From Psychrobacter pygoscelis (GTDB lineage: Bacteria > Pseudomonadota > Gammaproteobacteria > Pseudomonadales > Moraxellaceae): a stretch of DNA of 64,000 bases. The translations under genes and the position numbers were made by a program. The notes beneath the pieces were generated by a model. That model was not told the origin of the DNA and searched no databases. It saw only the letters and a list, made by a program, of their open reading frames with translations. The stretch lies in the NCBI RefSeq assembly GCF_004335015.1, contig NZ_RQRU01000004.1, positions 62,001 to 126,000 on the forward strand, written 5' to 3'. This document shows, in pieces, positions 35,261-44,788 of the stretch; positions within the stretch are counted from its first letter, which is position 1, and every line of letters starts with the position of its first letter.

Positions 35261-36223
35261 ATGGCTAACTATTATAACTGCCTCAGCGGTAAATTCCGAT
35301 ATGTTACTCTGCTGACTGCCTTAGGCGTTAGCACATGGTCAATAGCGATGAGTGCCAATGCGGCTATAATATCAGATAGCAGTGAGTATCAGATTCGCCG
35401 AATAGCGAACTCTGCGAATGGCAACACTGTAACCACTCCATTAGCTACCAACTATGCAGCAGCCGATAATAATCTGGCAAATGATATGACGGAGTATGTC
35501 TTTGCCTCTCGGACAGTAGCGGGCGATACCCTGCAAGGGTTAATCCAACAAAAACAGCGAGAATTCGAGCAAAGTCGCCAGTCTCAATTATCTATTGATG
35601 AGCGCAGTCAAGTGCGATCCCAAGGTCGCCGTAGCACTTATGCAGCACCTTATAGTGCTGGTATTACTATCGATACTCTAGACTTTAAGCGCTGGCTCAA
35701 TGCTAATCCATACCGCGCTGAACAGGTCGCTAATTATCAGCGTTATTTGAGTGCTCAAGTTGGTGCGTATAATGTCCCGCCTATGGAGCAGCTTCTCACT
35801 ACAGCCCGTAGCTGGGAAGAGTGTGGCTATGAGCCTTATCAACTACCGCCGCAGTATTTGTGGCAAAACATGGTACCGACGCTTAAGCTATATTCTGTCC
35901 TTAAGCAGCAAGGTGTATTACCTTCAGGTACAGTGATACGGTCAGTGTATCGTAGTCCCGACCTTAATCAATGTGCGGGTGGAGCTAGCAGCAGTAAGCA
36001 TATGAGTAATGGTGCTATAGATATCTGGGTTCCAGAATTTGAAAATGATCTTTGGCGAATTCAAACGATGCAAGACAGTCTTTGTGAGTTTTGGCTATAT
36101 CAGGGAGTATCCTATAACTTTGGTCTAGGCCTTTATCCAACAGGATCAATTCATATTGATACTCAAGGGCATCGTAAATGGGGAGGCAACTATGCAAGTA
36201 GTCGTTCATCTTGTCGATTTTAA
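35261..36223 (+). CDS. Periplasmic M15-family (D-Ala-D-Ala carboxypeptidase-like) peptidase
   Basis: A 320-residue exported protein. The zinc-peptidase motifs of family M15A are visible at the C-terminus: SSSKHMSNGAIDIWVPE (the HxxxxxxD pair of zinc ligands) and HIDTQGHRKWG (the final His). Before this lies TARSWEECGYEPYQLP and a helical region. I place the start at ATG 35261, because MANYYNCLSGKFRYVTLLTA followed by a hydrophobic stretch and ANA is a signal peptide. The frame remains open to ATG 35093, which would bury it behind 56 extra residues. The likely substrate is peptidoglycan stem peptides; this is inferred from the family. Confidence 0.8.
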   Translation: MANYYNCLSGKFRYVTLLTALGVSTWSIAMSANAAIISDSSEYQIRRIANSANGNTVTTPLATNYAAADNNLANDMTEYVFASRTVAGDTLQGLIQQKQREFEQSRQSQLSIDERSQVRSQGRRSTYAAPYSAGITIDTLDFKRWLNANPYRAEQVANYQRYLSAQVGAYNVPPMEQLLTTARSWEECGYEPYQLPPQYLWQNMVPTLKLYSVLKQQGVLPSGTVIRSVYRSPDLNQCAGGASSSKHMSNGAIDIWVPEFENDLWRIQTMQDSLCEFWLYQGVSYNFGLGLYPTGSIHIDTQGHRKWGGNYASSRSSCRF

Positions 36224-36731
36224 TAACTAATGCTGTTGATATGTGTTAATTTAATCATTGAAATCTAGATAAAATTTTAGTTTTGATGAATCCTGCAACT
36301 TTTTTTAAAAATGTTAAAATAATAAATAGCTGATCTAAATTTTACTGTTTGGATTGTACTAACGTAGACTTAACGGCTAGCGTCTTATGGCCATTAATAA
36401 TTTTGCTCAGTTAAATAACTAATATTGTTGTTAGGTATCTAATTGATAACATTATATTTTTTTGTGAATTTTATAAAATAATATAGATATAATGCTGAGT
36501 AAAAGGAATATTATGAAGTCGATTGATCAATTTATATTGCACCCAAAAATAATATCATTACTTTTGAAACCTCTACTGCCATTGCCCTCTAAGCTTGTAA
36601 AAAAATACCTTACATATGATGATAACTATCAGACCAATCTCTCGCTATCTAGTGACGCGTGGCCTATGGCAAAGAGTGAAGGTTGTAGTAATGCACCTGA
36701 TTCCAAAGATAATAACGAAACAAGAAGTGCT
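36224..36731. other. 508-base gap before a lipoprotein gene, partly open in the same frame
   Basis: Strongly AT-rich up to about 36490. From ATG 36492 the lipoprotein frame is open but the 80 extra residues (KSIDQFILHPKIISLLLKPL and on) do not look like part of a lipoprotein precursor. They might be a remnant of a short upstream gene that has lost its stop, or chance. Confidence 0.35.
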
Positions 36732-37373
36732 ATGAAAACTAGCAGTATTTTAGGATTATGCGCCTTAATCTGTGTCGGTTGTACACCTGACCAAGCTGTT
36801 AATATAGCAAATCAGCCTTGGAAAGATGACAAGGGAGCAGCTAATGCCACGTTTATCGAGGTTGATGACGGTCAGCAAAATCAAGCTAATACAGATGCTG
36901 ACGCGTTAGCGACAGATAAGTCAGATGATCGCGAAAGCAATACTGTTCAGAGTGTGGCCATTCTTAAGGCTCAAGCTTCTATTGCGCGCAGTCACAACAG
37001 TTTAAACGATGCTCAAGCTATAGAGGAGAGCCTAAGAAACTCTTATGCGCGCAAAGCCGCTAACCGAGCCGATATATGCCCAAAATTGGTTCAAAGGGAG
37101 CTTGACACCAATGTTATCAGACGTGTTAACGATATTATGATTGATAATTATTGTGACTATTTTCTCTACCCGCAGCCCGGTCAAAACATTCAAGTGACTA
37201 GCAACAATAATCAATTAGAGTTACTACTGATTGCCCCAGAGTTGTATGACTTTGCTAATGGTGCCTATCTAGTAACCAGCGCACAAAAACATGTCATTCG
37301 CCTCCAGTACGATGGTGCAGCACATAGACCGAAAGAAATTAGCTACGATGTCGAAATAATCATTGATAATTAA
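36732..37373 (+). CDS. Putative lipoprotein, function unknown
   Basis: A 213-residue precursor with the signal KTSSILGLCALICVGC (lipidated Cys about residue 17 with Cys at -3, a non-canonical lipobox). An acidic Asp/Asn/Gln linker follows, then a helical segment with ILKAQASIARSHNSLNDAQA and a globular part with three cysteines (ADICPKLVQ, NYCDYF) and LELLLIAPELYDFANGAYLV. I do not recognise the family. The start at 36732 is chosen because of the signal; the frame is also open from 36492. It is transcribed in the same direction as the M15 peptidase gene upstream. Confidence 0.6.
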   Translation: MKTSSILGLCALICVGCTPDQAVNIANQPWKDDKGAANATFIEVDDGQQNQANTDADALATDKSDDRESNTVQSVAILKAQASIARSHNSLNDAQAIEESLRNSYARKAANRADICPKLVQRELDTNVIRRVNDIMIDNYCDYFLYPQPGQNIQVTSNNNQLELLLIAPELYDFANGAYLVTSAQKHVIRLQYDGAAHRPKEISYDVEIIIDN

Positions 37374-37537
37374 GGCTAATAATGCCGATATGATTAAGTT
37401 TAGTCATGAATGTCATAAAACGTCACTAATCATGGTATCCATAGCACAAATGCTTACTAAAGCAGACTAGCCTTTGCCTCAGGTTAGTCTGCCTAGTAAT
37501 AGTGTACTTAGCTAATAAATTAATTTACTAACAAAAG

Positions 37538-39214
37538 CTAGTCTGAAGATGGAGTTGGGTCAGCTTCTAGCGTGTTGGTGGTGGGAGATAGGCCGTCTTT
37601 AGTACCATTGCCTACGGTGACTATTAAGAATTTATTAGGTTCAATCTTCTGATTTAAAGTGTCGTTGGCAGCTTTTAAGTCTACCTTATCGATTCGAGAT
37701 AAGTAGTCTGTTAGGTAACTGTCTGGCAGCTTATAAAAGTTCATCATACTCAATAAGCCATTTATACCAGCATTACTAGCAAAGCTCATCGGAAAGCTGT
37801 TTTTAAGGTTGTCTTTGGTCAGCTGAAGCTCTTCATCGCTAATACCATCTTGCAACGTAGAGTTAATAGTCGCTAAAGTCGCATCGATAGCGGCATCTGC
37901 TTTATCATTTCTTGTCGAAAAGCCAATCTGATAGGAGCCGCGAGCTAGCATTGGTGCCATATGACCGGAGATGCCATAAGTATAGCCTAAGTTTTTACGG
38001 ATCTCGGTCATCAATCTTGCGTTAAAGTCACCCCCTGCTAATACTTCATTACCGACCGCAAAGTTAGCTTGGCTTTGCAGTTCGGCCGCGCTATTACTAC
38101 GCTTATCTCCCAACTGTCCCATGATGACTGTAGTCTGGGTGCTATCAAAAGGAATATGAATTCGCCTTCCTGCGTCTAGTGGTTTGGGGTCTGCTAGAGT
38201 CGGGGCAGGCTGACCTTTAGGCAGGACTTGAGTCAGTGAGTCGGCTAAAGTCTTGGCCTCATCTAAGGTTAAGTCTCCAGTAATGGCTAAGCTTGCATTG
38301 CTTGCGACTAAAAAGCGCGATTTGAAATCAGCCAAGTCCTGAGTGCTCAAGGTAGGAACTGTCTCTAAGGTACCAGAACTAGGGTGGGCATAAGGGTGGT
38401 CACCGAATAGAGCTTTATTAAATGCAAGACTGGCGACACTACTAGGGTCTTGCTGCTGCTGTTGTAATCCCACCATCAGCTGGGCTTTATTACGCGCTAG
38501 GATGTCGTCGTCAAATCGAGGCTCGGCAAGCATTTGTTTGACCAACTCCAAAGCTGGCTCTAAGTGCTGCTCATCTGATAAGCTGCGAATTGAGACGGTA
38601 AACATGTCCTTATAAGCATGACTACTAAGACTTACACCTAGGGTTTCAACTGCGCGGGTAAAGTCCTCTTCGGACAGTGTTTTGGTGCCTTGGGTAAGCA
38701 TGGTTGCGGTCATTCCGGCTATACCAAAACCGTCTGGACGAATATCATTGTCTCTAGCACTGCCTGCATTAAAGCGTAAATCTACATCGACAATAGGTAA
38801 GGCGCTAGAGTGTACAAAAGCGACAGGAACACCCGCTTTGGTTTGGAAATGCTGAATATCAGGTAAGGTTAGCTTAAGCTCTGGACTGTTCTCAAGGCTC
38901 TCTAAGTCAGGCAGCGGCTCATTTGAAGTTGCCTCAAGTACGGCTAAGGCATCCTCATTTTGATAGTCATCAACTTGCTCAGCCAGTGCTATAGAGGGCA
39001 GTGCTAATGCAGCTGTAAAAAGTGAACAGCCTGTTAAAAAGGTGGCAACACCGTAGCGGGATTTTGCAAGAGTAGACTGACATTTGGGAATCGTTTTTGT
39101 GTGTTGATGTTTTTCACTGTACGCTAGCGTGGTGGAAGCGTTATAGATATCTGCTGTGTTATCGAAGTTGTTATTATTGAGGTTAATATCAAGGTTGTTA
39201 TTAATTTGCATCAT
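37538..39214 (-). CDS. M16-family peptidase homologue lacking the zinc motif
   Basis: A 558-residue exported protein of the pitrilysin (M16) fold. The position of the catalytic HxxEH reads GIAGMTATMLTQG, so it should be inactive as a protease. The C-terminal half keeps the Arg/Tyr pair in TEIRKNLGYTYG that holds the substrate in heterodimeric M16B enzymes. The N-terminus is odd: about 50 Asn/Asp/Thr-rich residues precede a hydrophobic export segment (FLTGCSLFTAALALPSIALA). The gene directly upstream encodes the active partner, the usual arrangement for PqqF/PMPB-like two-subunit proteases. Confidence 0.85.
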   Translation of the reverse strand: MMQINNNLDINLNNNNFDNTADIYNASTTLAYSEKHQHTKTIPKCQSTLAKSRYGVATFLTGCSLFTAALALPSIALAEQVDDYQNEDALAVLEATSNEPLPDLESLENSPELKLTLPDIQHFQTKAGVPVAFVHSSALPIVDVDLRFNAGSARDNDIRPDGFGIAGMTATMLTQGTKTLSEEDFTRAVETLGVSLSSHAYKDMFTVSIRSLSDEQHLEPALELVKQMLAEPRFDDDILARNKAQLMVGLQQQQQDPSSVASLAFNKALFGDHPYAHPSSGTLETVPTLSTQDLADFKSRFLVASNASLAITGDLTLDEAKTLADSLTQVLPKGQPAPTLADPKPLDAGRRIHIPFDSTQTTVIMGQLGDKRSNSAAELQSQANFAVGNEVLAGGDFNARLMTEIRKNLGYTYGISGHMAPMLARGSYQIGFSTRNDKADAAIDATLATINSTLQDGISDEELQLTKDNLKNSFPMSFASNAGINGLLSMMNFYKLPDSYLTDYLSRIDKVDLKAANDTLNQKIEPNKFLIVTVGNGTKDGLSPTTNTLEADPTPSSD

Positions 39215-39423
39215 ATTGTCTCAAAGTTAGTATAGTTTAAGTCCTGTGAATCTACGAGCATCTGGCTATTGAATACATAATAGAGCCTGTATATCAGTGA
39301 TTTTACGCCTTACTTATAGTCAATTATGACCCAATATTGATCGCAGGCGTGACCCAGTGCTCATTGAATCTAGTAAACACTGGATTTAGTGCTTGGCATA
39401 ATCAACAGACTCTATTTACAGTA

Positions 39424-40959
39424 CTATTCTGGTTCGACATTCATAACCGATAAGTTATCCTTGACCAAGTATGTTTTAGCAGCCTTTTGAATATCACTAA
39501 CACTGACCTGATCGAGTTCTGCTGGTAGCTTGGCGAGTAGTGTGTCATCTATACCTATCGACTGAAGCGAGCCTATCATTTGCGCTTGACCTTCCATACT
39601 GTCTTGAGCGTAAATAAGCCCAGTCATCGTATTGGTCTTAGCACGGGTAATCTCATCCGCAGCGATTGGGTCGGTCTTTAACTTTTCAATCTCTGTCAAT
39701 ATAGCGTTCTGTACTTGCTCAAGACTTACCCCTTCTCGCGGCGTCGCCTGAATCAGGAATAACCCATCGCCGCGCTCAAGTAAATCATAAGACGTGCCGA
39801 CTGAAGCAAGAAGGCCTTGTTCGCGAACAAGGCGGCGCTCAAGTCTGGAGGACAGACCGCCATCTAAGACAGCTTGAGCTAATGATAATGCAAAGGTGTC
39901 CTTTCGCTGGGCTAGCGATTGGGTCTTGGGAGACTTATTATTCACAGTATGCGATTGAGTAGCTTGGTGATCGTCATTGTCTATAGTGGACCACAAGCTT
40001 GGCACATTGTAGGCCATTATTAGCACAGGTACCTTGACGGCTTGCTTAGTCGTCGTCTGCTCATAACCTCGAAATCCTGACTGTCTGACCGAAGCTCTTT
40101 TGGGCAGTACTCTCTTGGGAATGTCCGCAAAGTAACGCTTCACTTGCGTGAGGGCAGCATCTGGGTTGACATCGCCGACTATAACTAAGGTAGCATTGTT
40201 AGGGACATACCACTGCTTATACCAAGCCTTAAGATCTGGTAAGGTGATGGACTCAAGTTCAGCCATAGGCCCAATCACCGACTCGCCCTTTGGACTATCA
40301 GGCAGCGCTTGAAGGCGGAACGTCTCATAGGCTTTGGCAATAGGATCGTCATCAGTGCGCTGGCGCCGCTCCTCCATGACCACTTGATGCTCTTTGGCAA
40401 AGGCGGCTGGGTCAAATTGTAAGTTGGTCATGCGGTCGGCTTCCAGCTCTAGTGCTAGGCTTAAGCGATTAGCAGGAAATAGCTCATAGTAGCCTGTATA
40501 GTCGTAGCTGGTAAACGCATTATTGACGCCGCCGTACTTAGCGATCAATCGCTCAAAATCTGTACCTGATATCTGCTCAGTACCCTTAAACATCATATGC
40601 TCAAGTAAATGCGAGATACCTCCTTTATCACTAGGCTCATCACTTGAGCCAACCTTGTACCAAAGCTGTGTCATCACAACAGGGGCGCGGTGGTCTTCTT
40701 TAATGATAACTTTTAGGCCATTGTCTAGCTTATATTCGTGACGACCAGATAAGTCCATGGTTAAATTAGAGGAGGTAGTAGTGGGCTTAGTTGTAGACTG
40801 ATCGGTAGATTGGATTTTCGATACAGGGTCGGTAGCAGTAGCATGGGGTAGGGACTGACAGCCACTTAATAACATGCCACTAATACCGATAGCTAGAGCG
40901 AGCTTGGTTAAGGATGAGACAGGGTTGATTGATTTTGCGGTATTAAAAAAAGACGACAT
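39424..40959 (-). CDS. M16-family zinc peptidase, lipoprotein
   Basis: A 511-residue protein with a lipoprotein signal (LAIGISGMLLSGC, lipidated Cys33) and the inverted zinc motif HLLEH in GGISHLLEHMMFKGT, with the distal glutamate in ALELEADRM about 75 residues on. The M16 pattern continues with HQVVMEERRQRTDDDP and VPNNATLVIVGDV. It is the catalytic subunit of a pair with the following gene (209 bases downstream, same strand). Where the proteins act, periplasm or outer-membrane inner face, follows from the signals; the substrate is unknown. Confidence 0.9.
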   Translation of the reverse strand: MSSFFNTAKSINPVSSLTKLALAIGISGMLLSGCQSLPHATATDPVSKIQSTDQSTTKPTTTSSNLTMDLSGRHEYKLDNGLKVIIKEDHRAPVVMTQLWYKVGSSDEPSDKGGISHLLEHMMFKGTEQISGTDFERLIAKYGGVNNAFTSYDYTGYYELFPANRLSLALELEADRMTNLQFDPAAFAKEHQVVMEERRQRTDDDPIAKAYETFRLQALPDSPKGESVIGPMAELESITLPDLKAWYKQWYVPNNATLVIVGDVNPDAALTQVKRYFADIPKRVLPKRASVRQSGFRGYEQTTTKQAVKVPVLIMAYNVPSLWSTIDNDDHQATQSHTVNNKSPKTQSLAQRKDTFALSLAQAVLDGGLSSRLERRLVREQGLLASVGTSYDLLERGDGLFLIQATPREGVSLEQVQNAILTEIEKLKTDPIAADEITRAKTNTMTGLIYAQDSMEGQAQMIGSLQSIGIDDTLLAKLPAELDQVSVSDIQKAAKTYLVKDNLSVMNVEPE

Positions 40960-41035
40960 AATGCTCTCTTAAAATAATTAAATTTTATTATTATCAGGGT
41001 TATTAGGCTTTGCCATTGGCTTTGATTAATAGCGC

Positions 41036-41224
41036 TTACAGGGTTTTATGAGCGCCTGTCATTACACTAACCGTTGGCTTGACAGTAGGAGCGGTCGTGC
41101 AGCCACTTAGTGTAGTGGCGGCTATAGCAGTACTCAATAATAGCGTAGCCAACGTCATCGCCTTCTTAGAGTACGGCGCTAAGTTGCTTTTAGCATTTGC
41201 GGTATTAATTGACAGTAAAGACAT
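41036..41224 (-). CDS. Small lipoprotein upstream of the M16 pair
   Basis: A 62-residue predicted lipoprotein: a Lys-containing lead, a hydrophobic stretch (MTLATLLLSTAIAATT) and the canonical lipobox LSGC, then only about 20 mature residues (TTAPTVKPTVSV and on). AGGATATTGTA before the ATG gives a ribosome-binding site. It is 76 bases upstream of the M16 lipoprotein peptidase gene on the same strand, so the three may be one transcript. The mature part is very short and unconserved-looking; it may act as a small envelope subunit or be a decayed gene start. Confidence 0.6.
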   Translation of the reverse strand: MSLLSINTANAKSNLAPYSKKAMTLATLLLSTAIAATTLSGCTTAPTVKPTVSVMTGAHKTL

Positions 41225-41668
41225 TACAATATCCTATTATTTTTAGTATCTTTTCTTCATGTTGTCATGATAAGAAAATTAAGTTAAAGAACGCACAAGG
41301 AACTGTAACTAAAAAACTCAATTGTTTGGTCATATTTTTGTGTGAAATTCTTAAACAAAGCTAACTTAAGCTAATTTTGCTCCTTATCAGATCACATCGT
41401 TAATAGGCATAGGCATCTAATGATACAGTCGCTTTCAAGTAGACATTAACGGTAGACTATAGAGAATATTGGTAATGCTCAACGACACTTAACTCAGACA
41501 CTAGTTCAGGGAGCCTCATAGGCTAAAATGACCAACTCAGGCATGGGTAATAGGGAAATATGATAAACTACCAGCAATATAGCTGCGTATCAAAAGTATG
41601 AGCAAATATAGACCTATTTGAGCGCTGTTCAGCCACTTTTATTAAATGATTTATGATAGGCAAGGAAT
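41225..41668. other. 444-base divergent gap between small lipoprotein gene and ftsY
   Basis: No gene is supported. A hairpin of about 10 pairs with A/T-rich ends lies at about 41262-41280 (TTTTCTT...AAGAAAA). The promoters for ftsY and the M16 unit must be here. Confidence 0.4.
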
Positions 41669-42949
41669 ATGAATAATCAGAATAATCCGACTCGAGTAGT
41701 CATTGATCTTGATGGTAGTTTAGATGAGCTTGATGATGACGATATTACGCTGCCAAGTATGCCTGTGCAATCGGTGGCGATTGAAGAGAAGAGTCACGAA
41801 GTCAATGACGAGCACTCTTTCAAGGTTGAGTCTGCCTCAACCGCTGATTTAGATAAATCATTTGCGTCTACTCAGCCTATTAATACGACCTCGACCGTAG
41901 CTAATGACAGCAATACAACCATCGTTCCTAATCTACCTGAGCAGGCGTCTGTGATTGATGAGGGCAATTCAGATCATAGAGCCGCTGCCGAGTCGACAAG
42001 TCAAAGGAAGTCTAAAGAGTCAAAAGGCAGTTGGTTTAATCGAATGAAGTCTGGCTTGTCAAAGTCTCGTAAGAATTTGGCTGAGGGCATGGTCAATATT
42101 TTGATCGGTGGCAAGGAGATCGATGACGAGCTATTAGAAGAAGTTGAAGATCAGCTGCTGGTCGCAGATATAGGTGTCAATGCGACCAATCGGATTATCA
42201 AGAGCCTCACAGAGCAGACAGCTCGTGGAGATTTGATTTACTCGCACTCATTGTACAAAGCGCTGCAGCAAGAGCTGGTTGATATTCTAGAGCCAAAGGT
42301 AGCGCCATTAGTCATCGATACTAGTAAAAAGCCATTTGTTATTCTAATGGTAGGCGTCAATGGGGTGGGAAAAACCACAACAATTGGTAAATTGGCGAAG
42401 CGTCTGCAAAGTGAAGGCAAGTCCGTTATGTTGGCGGCTGGCGATACCTTCCGCGCCGCTGCCACCGAGCAGCTACAAGTCTGGGGTGAGCGTAATAATA
42501 TTCCAGTCGTCGCTCAAGGTCATGGGGCTGATAGTGCCTCAGTAGTATTTGATGCCATGCAGTCTGCCAAAGCCAAGAATATCGATGTGTTAATTGCGGA
42601 TACTGCAGGTCGACTGCAAAACAAAACGCATCTAATGGCGGAGCTTGAAAAGGTGGTTCGTGTGATGCGAAAAGCTGATCCTGACGCGCCGCATGAAGGC
42701 ATGATCGTCCTTGACGCTGGCACTGGTCAGAATGCTATCAATCAAGTTGAAATATTTAATAAAGCCGTTCCATTGACTGGTATTACAGTGACCAAGCTAG
42801 ATGGCACTGCCAAAGGTGGGGTAGTATTTAACATTGCCGAAACCACTGATATTCCAATTCGTTATATTGGTGTGGGCGAGTCTATCGATGATCTTCGCGC
42901 CTTTAGTCCGAAGCAGTTCGTCGCGGCTTTATTTGAGACAGATGAATAA
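41669..42949 (+). CDS. ftsY: Signal recognition particle receptor FtsY
   Basis: FtsY is the membrane-associated GTPase receptor that docks SRP-bound ribosomes at the Sec translocon. The 426-residue protein has an acidic, Ser/Thr-rich N-terminal region (1-115, DGSLDELDDDDITLP and on), then the N domain and the G domain: GVNGVGKTTTIGKLA (G1), DTFRAAATEQL, DTAGRLQNKTHL (G3) and TKLDGTAKGG (G4). AAGGAATATG gives the start. rpoH/ftsE/ftsX, its usual neighbours, are absent. Confidence 0.96.
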   Translation: MNNQNNPTRVVIDLDGSLDELDDDDITLPSMPVQSVAIEEKSHEVNDEHSFKVESASTADLDKSFASTQPINTTSTVANDSNTTIVPNLPEQASVIDEGNSDHRAAAESTSQRKSKESKGSWFNRMKSGLSKSRKNLAEGMVNILIGGKEIDDELLEEVEDQLLVADIGVNATNRIIKSLTEQTARGDLIYSHSLYKALQQELVDILEPKVAPLVIDTSKKPFVILMVGVNGVGKTTTIGKLAKRLQSEGKSVMLAAGDTFRAAATEQLQVWGERNNIPVVAQGHGADSASVVFDAMQSAKAKNIDVLIADTAGRLQNKTHLMAELEKVVRVMRKADPDAPHEGMIVLDAGTGQNAINQVEIFNKAVPLTGITVTKLDGTAKGGVVFNIAETTDIPIRYIGVGESIDDLRAFSPKQFVAALFETDE

Positions 42950-43042
42950 AGCGTCGATCAATGTCTCTATAGCCTCTACAGTAGATCATGAGCTTTAATT
43001 ATGCTGTGTTGATGGGACATTATCAATAATCGAGGTGCTACT

Positions 43043-43597
43043 ATGATAGTCACTACTACGATTCTCAATGATTTTCGCGTACAGCTAGGAGGCCATTTAG
43101 TTGATGGTCTTCCTAAGCTTGTCTTTATCAACTGGATAGCGGACGATGCGCCTTGGTACCAGGCAAAGTCACTAGATAAGCTAACTAAACACTATCAAAT
43201 CACCCCTGCTAATATTCAATTTATCGAGCAAGATAGCCTAAGCGAGTCTGATGCTATTCAGACGCTGCTCTTATCTACTATTAAACAGCTACAAGACTAT
43301 GCAGCTGGTCAACAGCAAAGCTTCGATCTATCTTTAGATATGACTGTCGGCACACCATTTCAGCAACAAGTTTGGCAAGCGCTGCAAAGTATCCCTTATG
43401 GTGAGACGATTAGTTATGCTGACTTGGCTAAAACAATAGGTAAACCAACAGCTTACCGAGCGGTGGCTAATGCTAATGGGCGAAATCCATTCTCTATCGT
43501 AGTACCTTGTCATCGGGTGATAGCGAGTGATGGGTCGCTTGGAGGCTATACCGGCGGGCTAGATAAAAAACAATTTTTGCTTGAAATTGAGTCGTAA
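43043..43597 (+). CDS. ogt: Methylated-DNA--protein-cysteine S-methyltransferase
   Basis: A suicide repair enzyme that takes methyl groups from O6-methylguanine. The catalytic cysteine is in IVVPCHRVIASDGSLGGYTGG near the C-terminus, with the helix-turn-helix segment QQVWQALQSIPYGETISYADLA before it and the Asn hinge in ANGRNPF. The 184-residue length is usual for Ogt. The family also includes the C-terminal half of Ada; there is no Ada-type regulatory domain, so Ogt is the better name. Confidence 0.93.
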   Translation: MIVTTTILNDFRVQLGGHLVDGLPKLVFINWIADDAPWYQAKSLDKLTKHYQITPANIQFIEQDSLSESDAIQTLLLSTIKQLQDYAAGQQQSFDLSLDMTVGTPFQQQVWQALQSIPYGETISYADLAKTIGKPTAYRAVANANGRNPFSIVVPCHRVIASDGSLGGYTGGLDKKQFLLEIES

Positions 43598-43840
43598 TAA
43601 CTGTTAACTTAAATAGTGTCATAGAACAGTCTTCATTGCTTGTTATATTATTTGTTAGTTATATTGTTTGCTAGCTTAATAGCGATGAGTTAATAAAGTG
43701 GAGTAAGTCATGACCTGGATAAGCTGTCAGTTATACACTGCTTTGGCTAGTCCTGATAAGGACCGCTTAGTGATAATATCTTGTCATAAAGTTAGCTGTG
43801 ATAAAGATAGCATAGGCATTTTGACTGGCGTATCTTTGTT

Positions 43841-44788
43841 ATGAAGGTCGATGGTAGGCTGCGTAAATTGAGGCGTTGGTGGGAGTTTGCGGCGCTTTAT
43901 GAGCAGTTGTCCCAGCGTCATTGTGATGCCGCCTCACCAAAAGACTGGACGACTAAACACTCAGCGCAACTAACAGATGACTCGGCATTACCTCTACAAG
44001 ATAACTCCACATCCCTTCAAAATACTGCTACTATCACGCCTGCTAACCCCACTAATCTTTCTAGTACTAATACCGCTACATCCACAGTAGAAAATCCACT
44101 AAAAAAGCAGCCAGAAGAAAAAATTGACAATCAGAGCAAGTCTGGTCGACAGGGTAATGGCAACCGGCAAAATCAAACCAAACGTCAGCGCGAATGGGTT
44201 TATCTAAGCCATTATATTGCTATTAATGGTCTAAACCCGCTACATATTATCTCTGGTCAAGATGATGGCCGGGAGCCAGACTTTACTTTGGTATTTTATC
44301 AACAGTCGCGGCTTTATTACGTGGGAGTAGAGCTTACAACACTACCCAGACTTCGCGACCAAATGGGTGAAGCAGCATTGATTGCTAAGCGCTGGTATTG
44401 GCAAGGCTTAAGAGTCATGGCCATGCGGCGGCAAAAGCAGGCGAGCTATCAAAGATTTCGTTTGCCAGTAACCACGCTATATATGCCTATCGATGACTTT
44501 AATAAACGACTGTATCGCCTGCCACGGTCTATTATTACTCAACAAGATGTGGATGCAGTCATGGCCAAAAAAGCCCATAAAGCTGCCGCCTATCATACTC
44601 GCCGGCCGCTAGATGAGCTTTGGCTATTGGTACATTGCGATAAATATCAGCCTGAGAGTATATTAACGGCCTCCAAGGCATCCATAACCCTGACCCATAA
44701 CAGTGACTTTGATCAGGTGCAAATTACTCGTTATCCCAGTCATAAAGTTATTGACGTTAGTCGTTCAACTCTGCCAGCTGCGCCATAA
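43841..44788 (+). CDS. Uncharacterised protein, possibly nuclease-like
   Basis: A 315-residue protein I do not recognise. It starts with a basic segment ([18 protein letters not shown]), then a Ser/Thr/Asn-rich low-complexity linker (about 28-110), then a globular domain. In it, [11 protein letters not shown] followed 19 residues later by [10 protein letters not shown] resembles the Asp...Glu-x-Lys/Thr strand pattern of PD-(D/E)XK nucleases, and the end [14 protein letters not shown] followed by [17 protein letters not shown] is well ordered. This is a weak structural guess; a Lys in the motif is missing. The 3' end overlaps the convergent yebC gene by 32 bases. No ribosome-binding site is obvious. 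Confidence 0.5.
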   Translation: MKVDGRLRKLRRWWEFAALYEQLSQRHCDAASPKDWTTKHSAQLTDDSALPLQDNSTSLQNTATITPANPTNLSSTNTATSTVENPLKKQPEEKIDNQSKSGRQGNGNRQNQTKRQREWVYLSHYIAINGLNPLHIISGQDDGREPDFTLVFYQQSRLYYVGVELTTLPRLRDQMGEAALIAKRWYWQGLRVMAMRRQKQASYQRFRLPVTTLYMPIDDFNKRLYRLPRSIITQQDVDAVMAKKAHKAAAYHTRRPLDELWLLVHCDKYQPESILTASKASITLTHNSDFDQVQITRYPSHKVIDVSRSTLPAAP

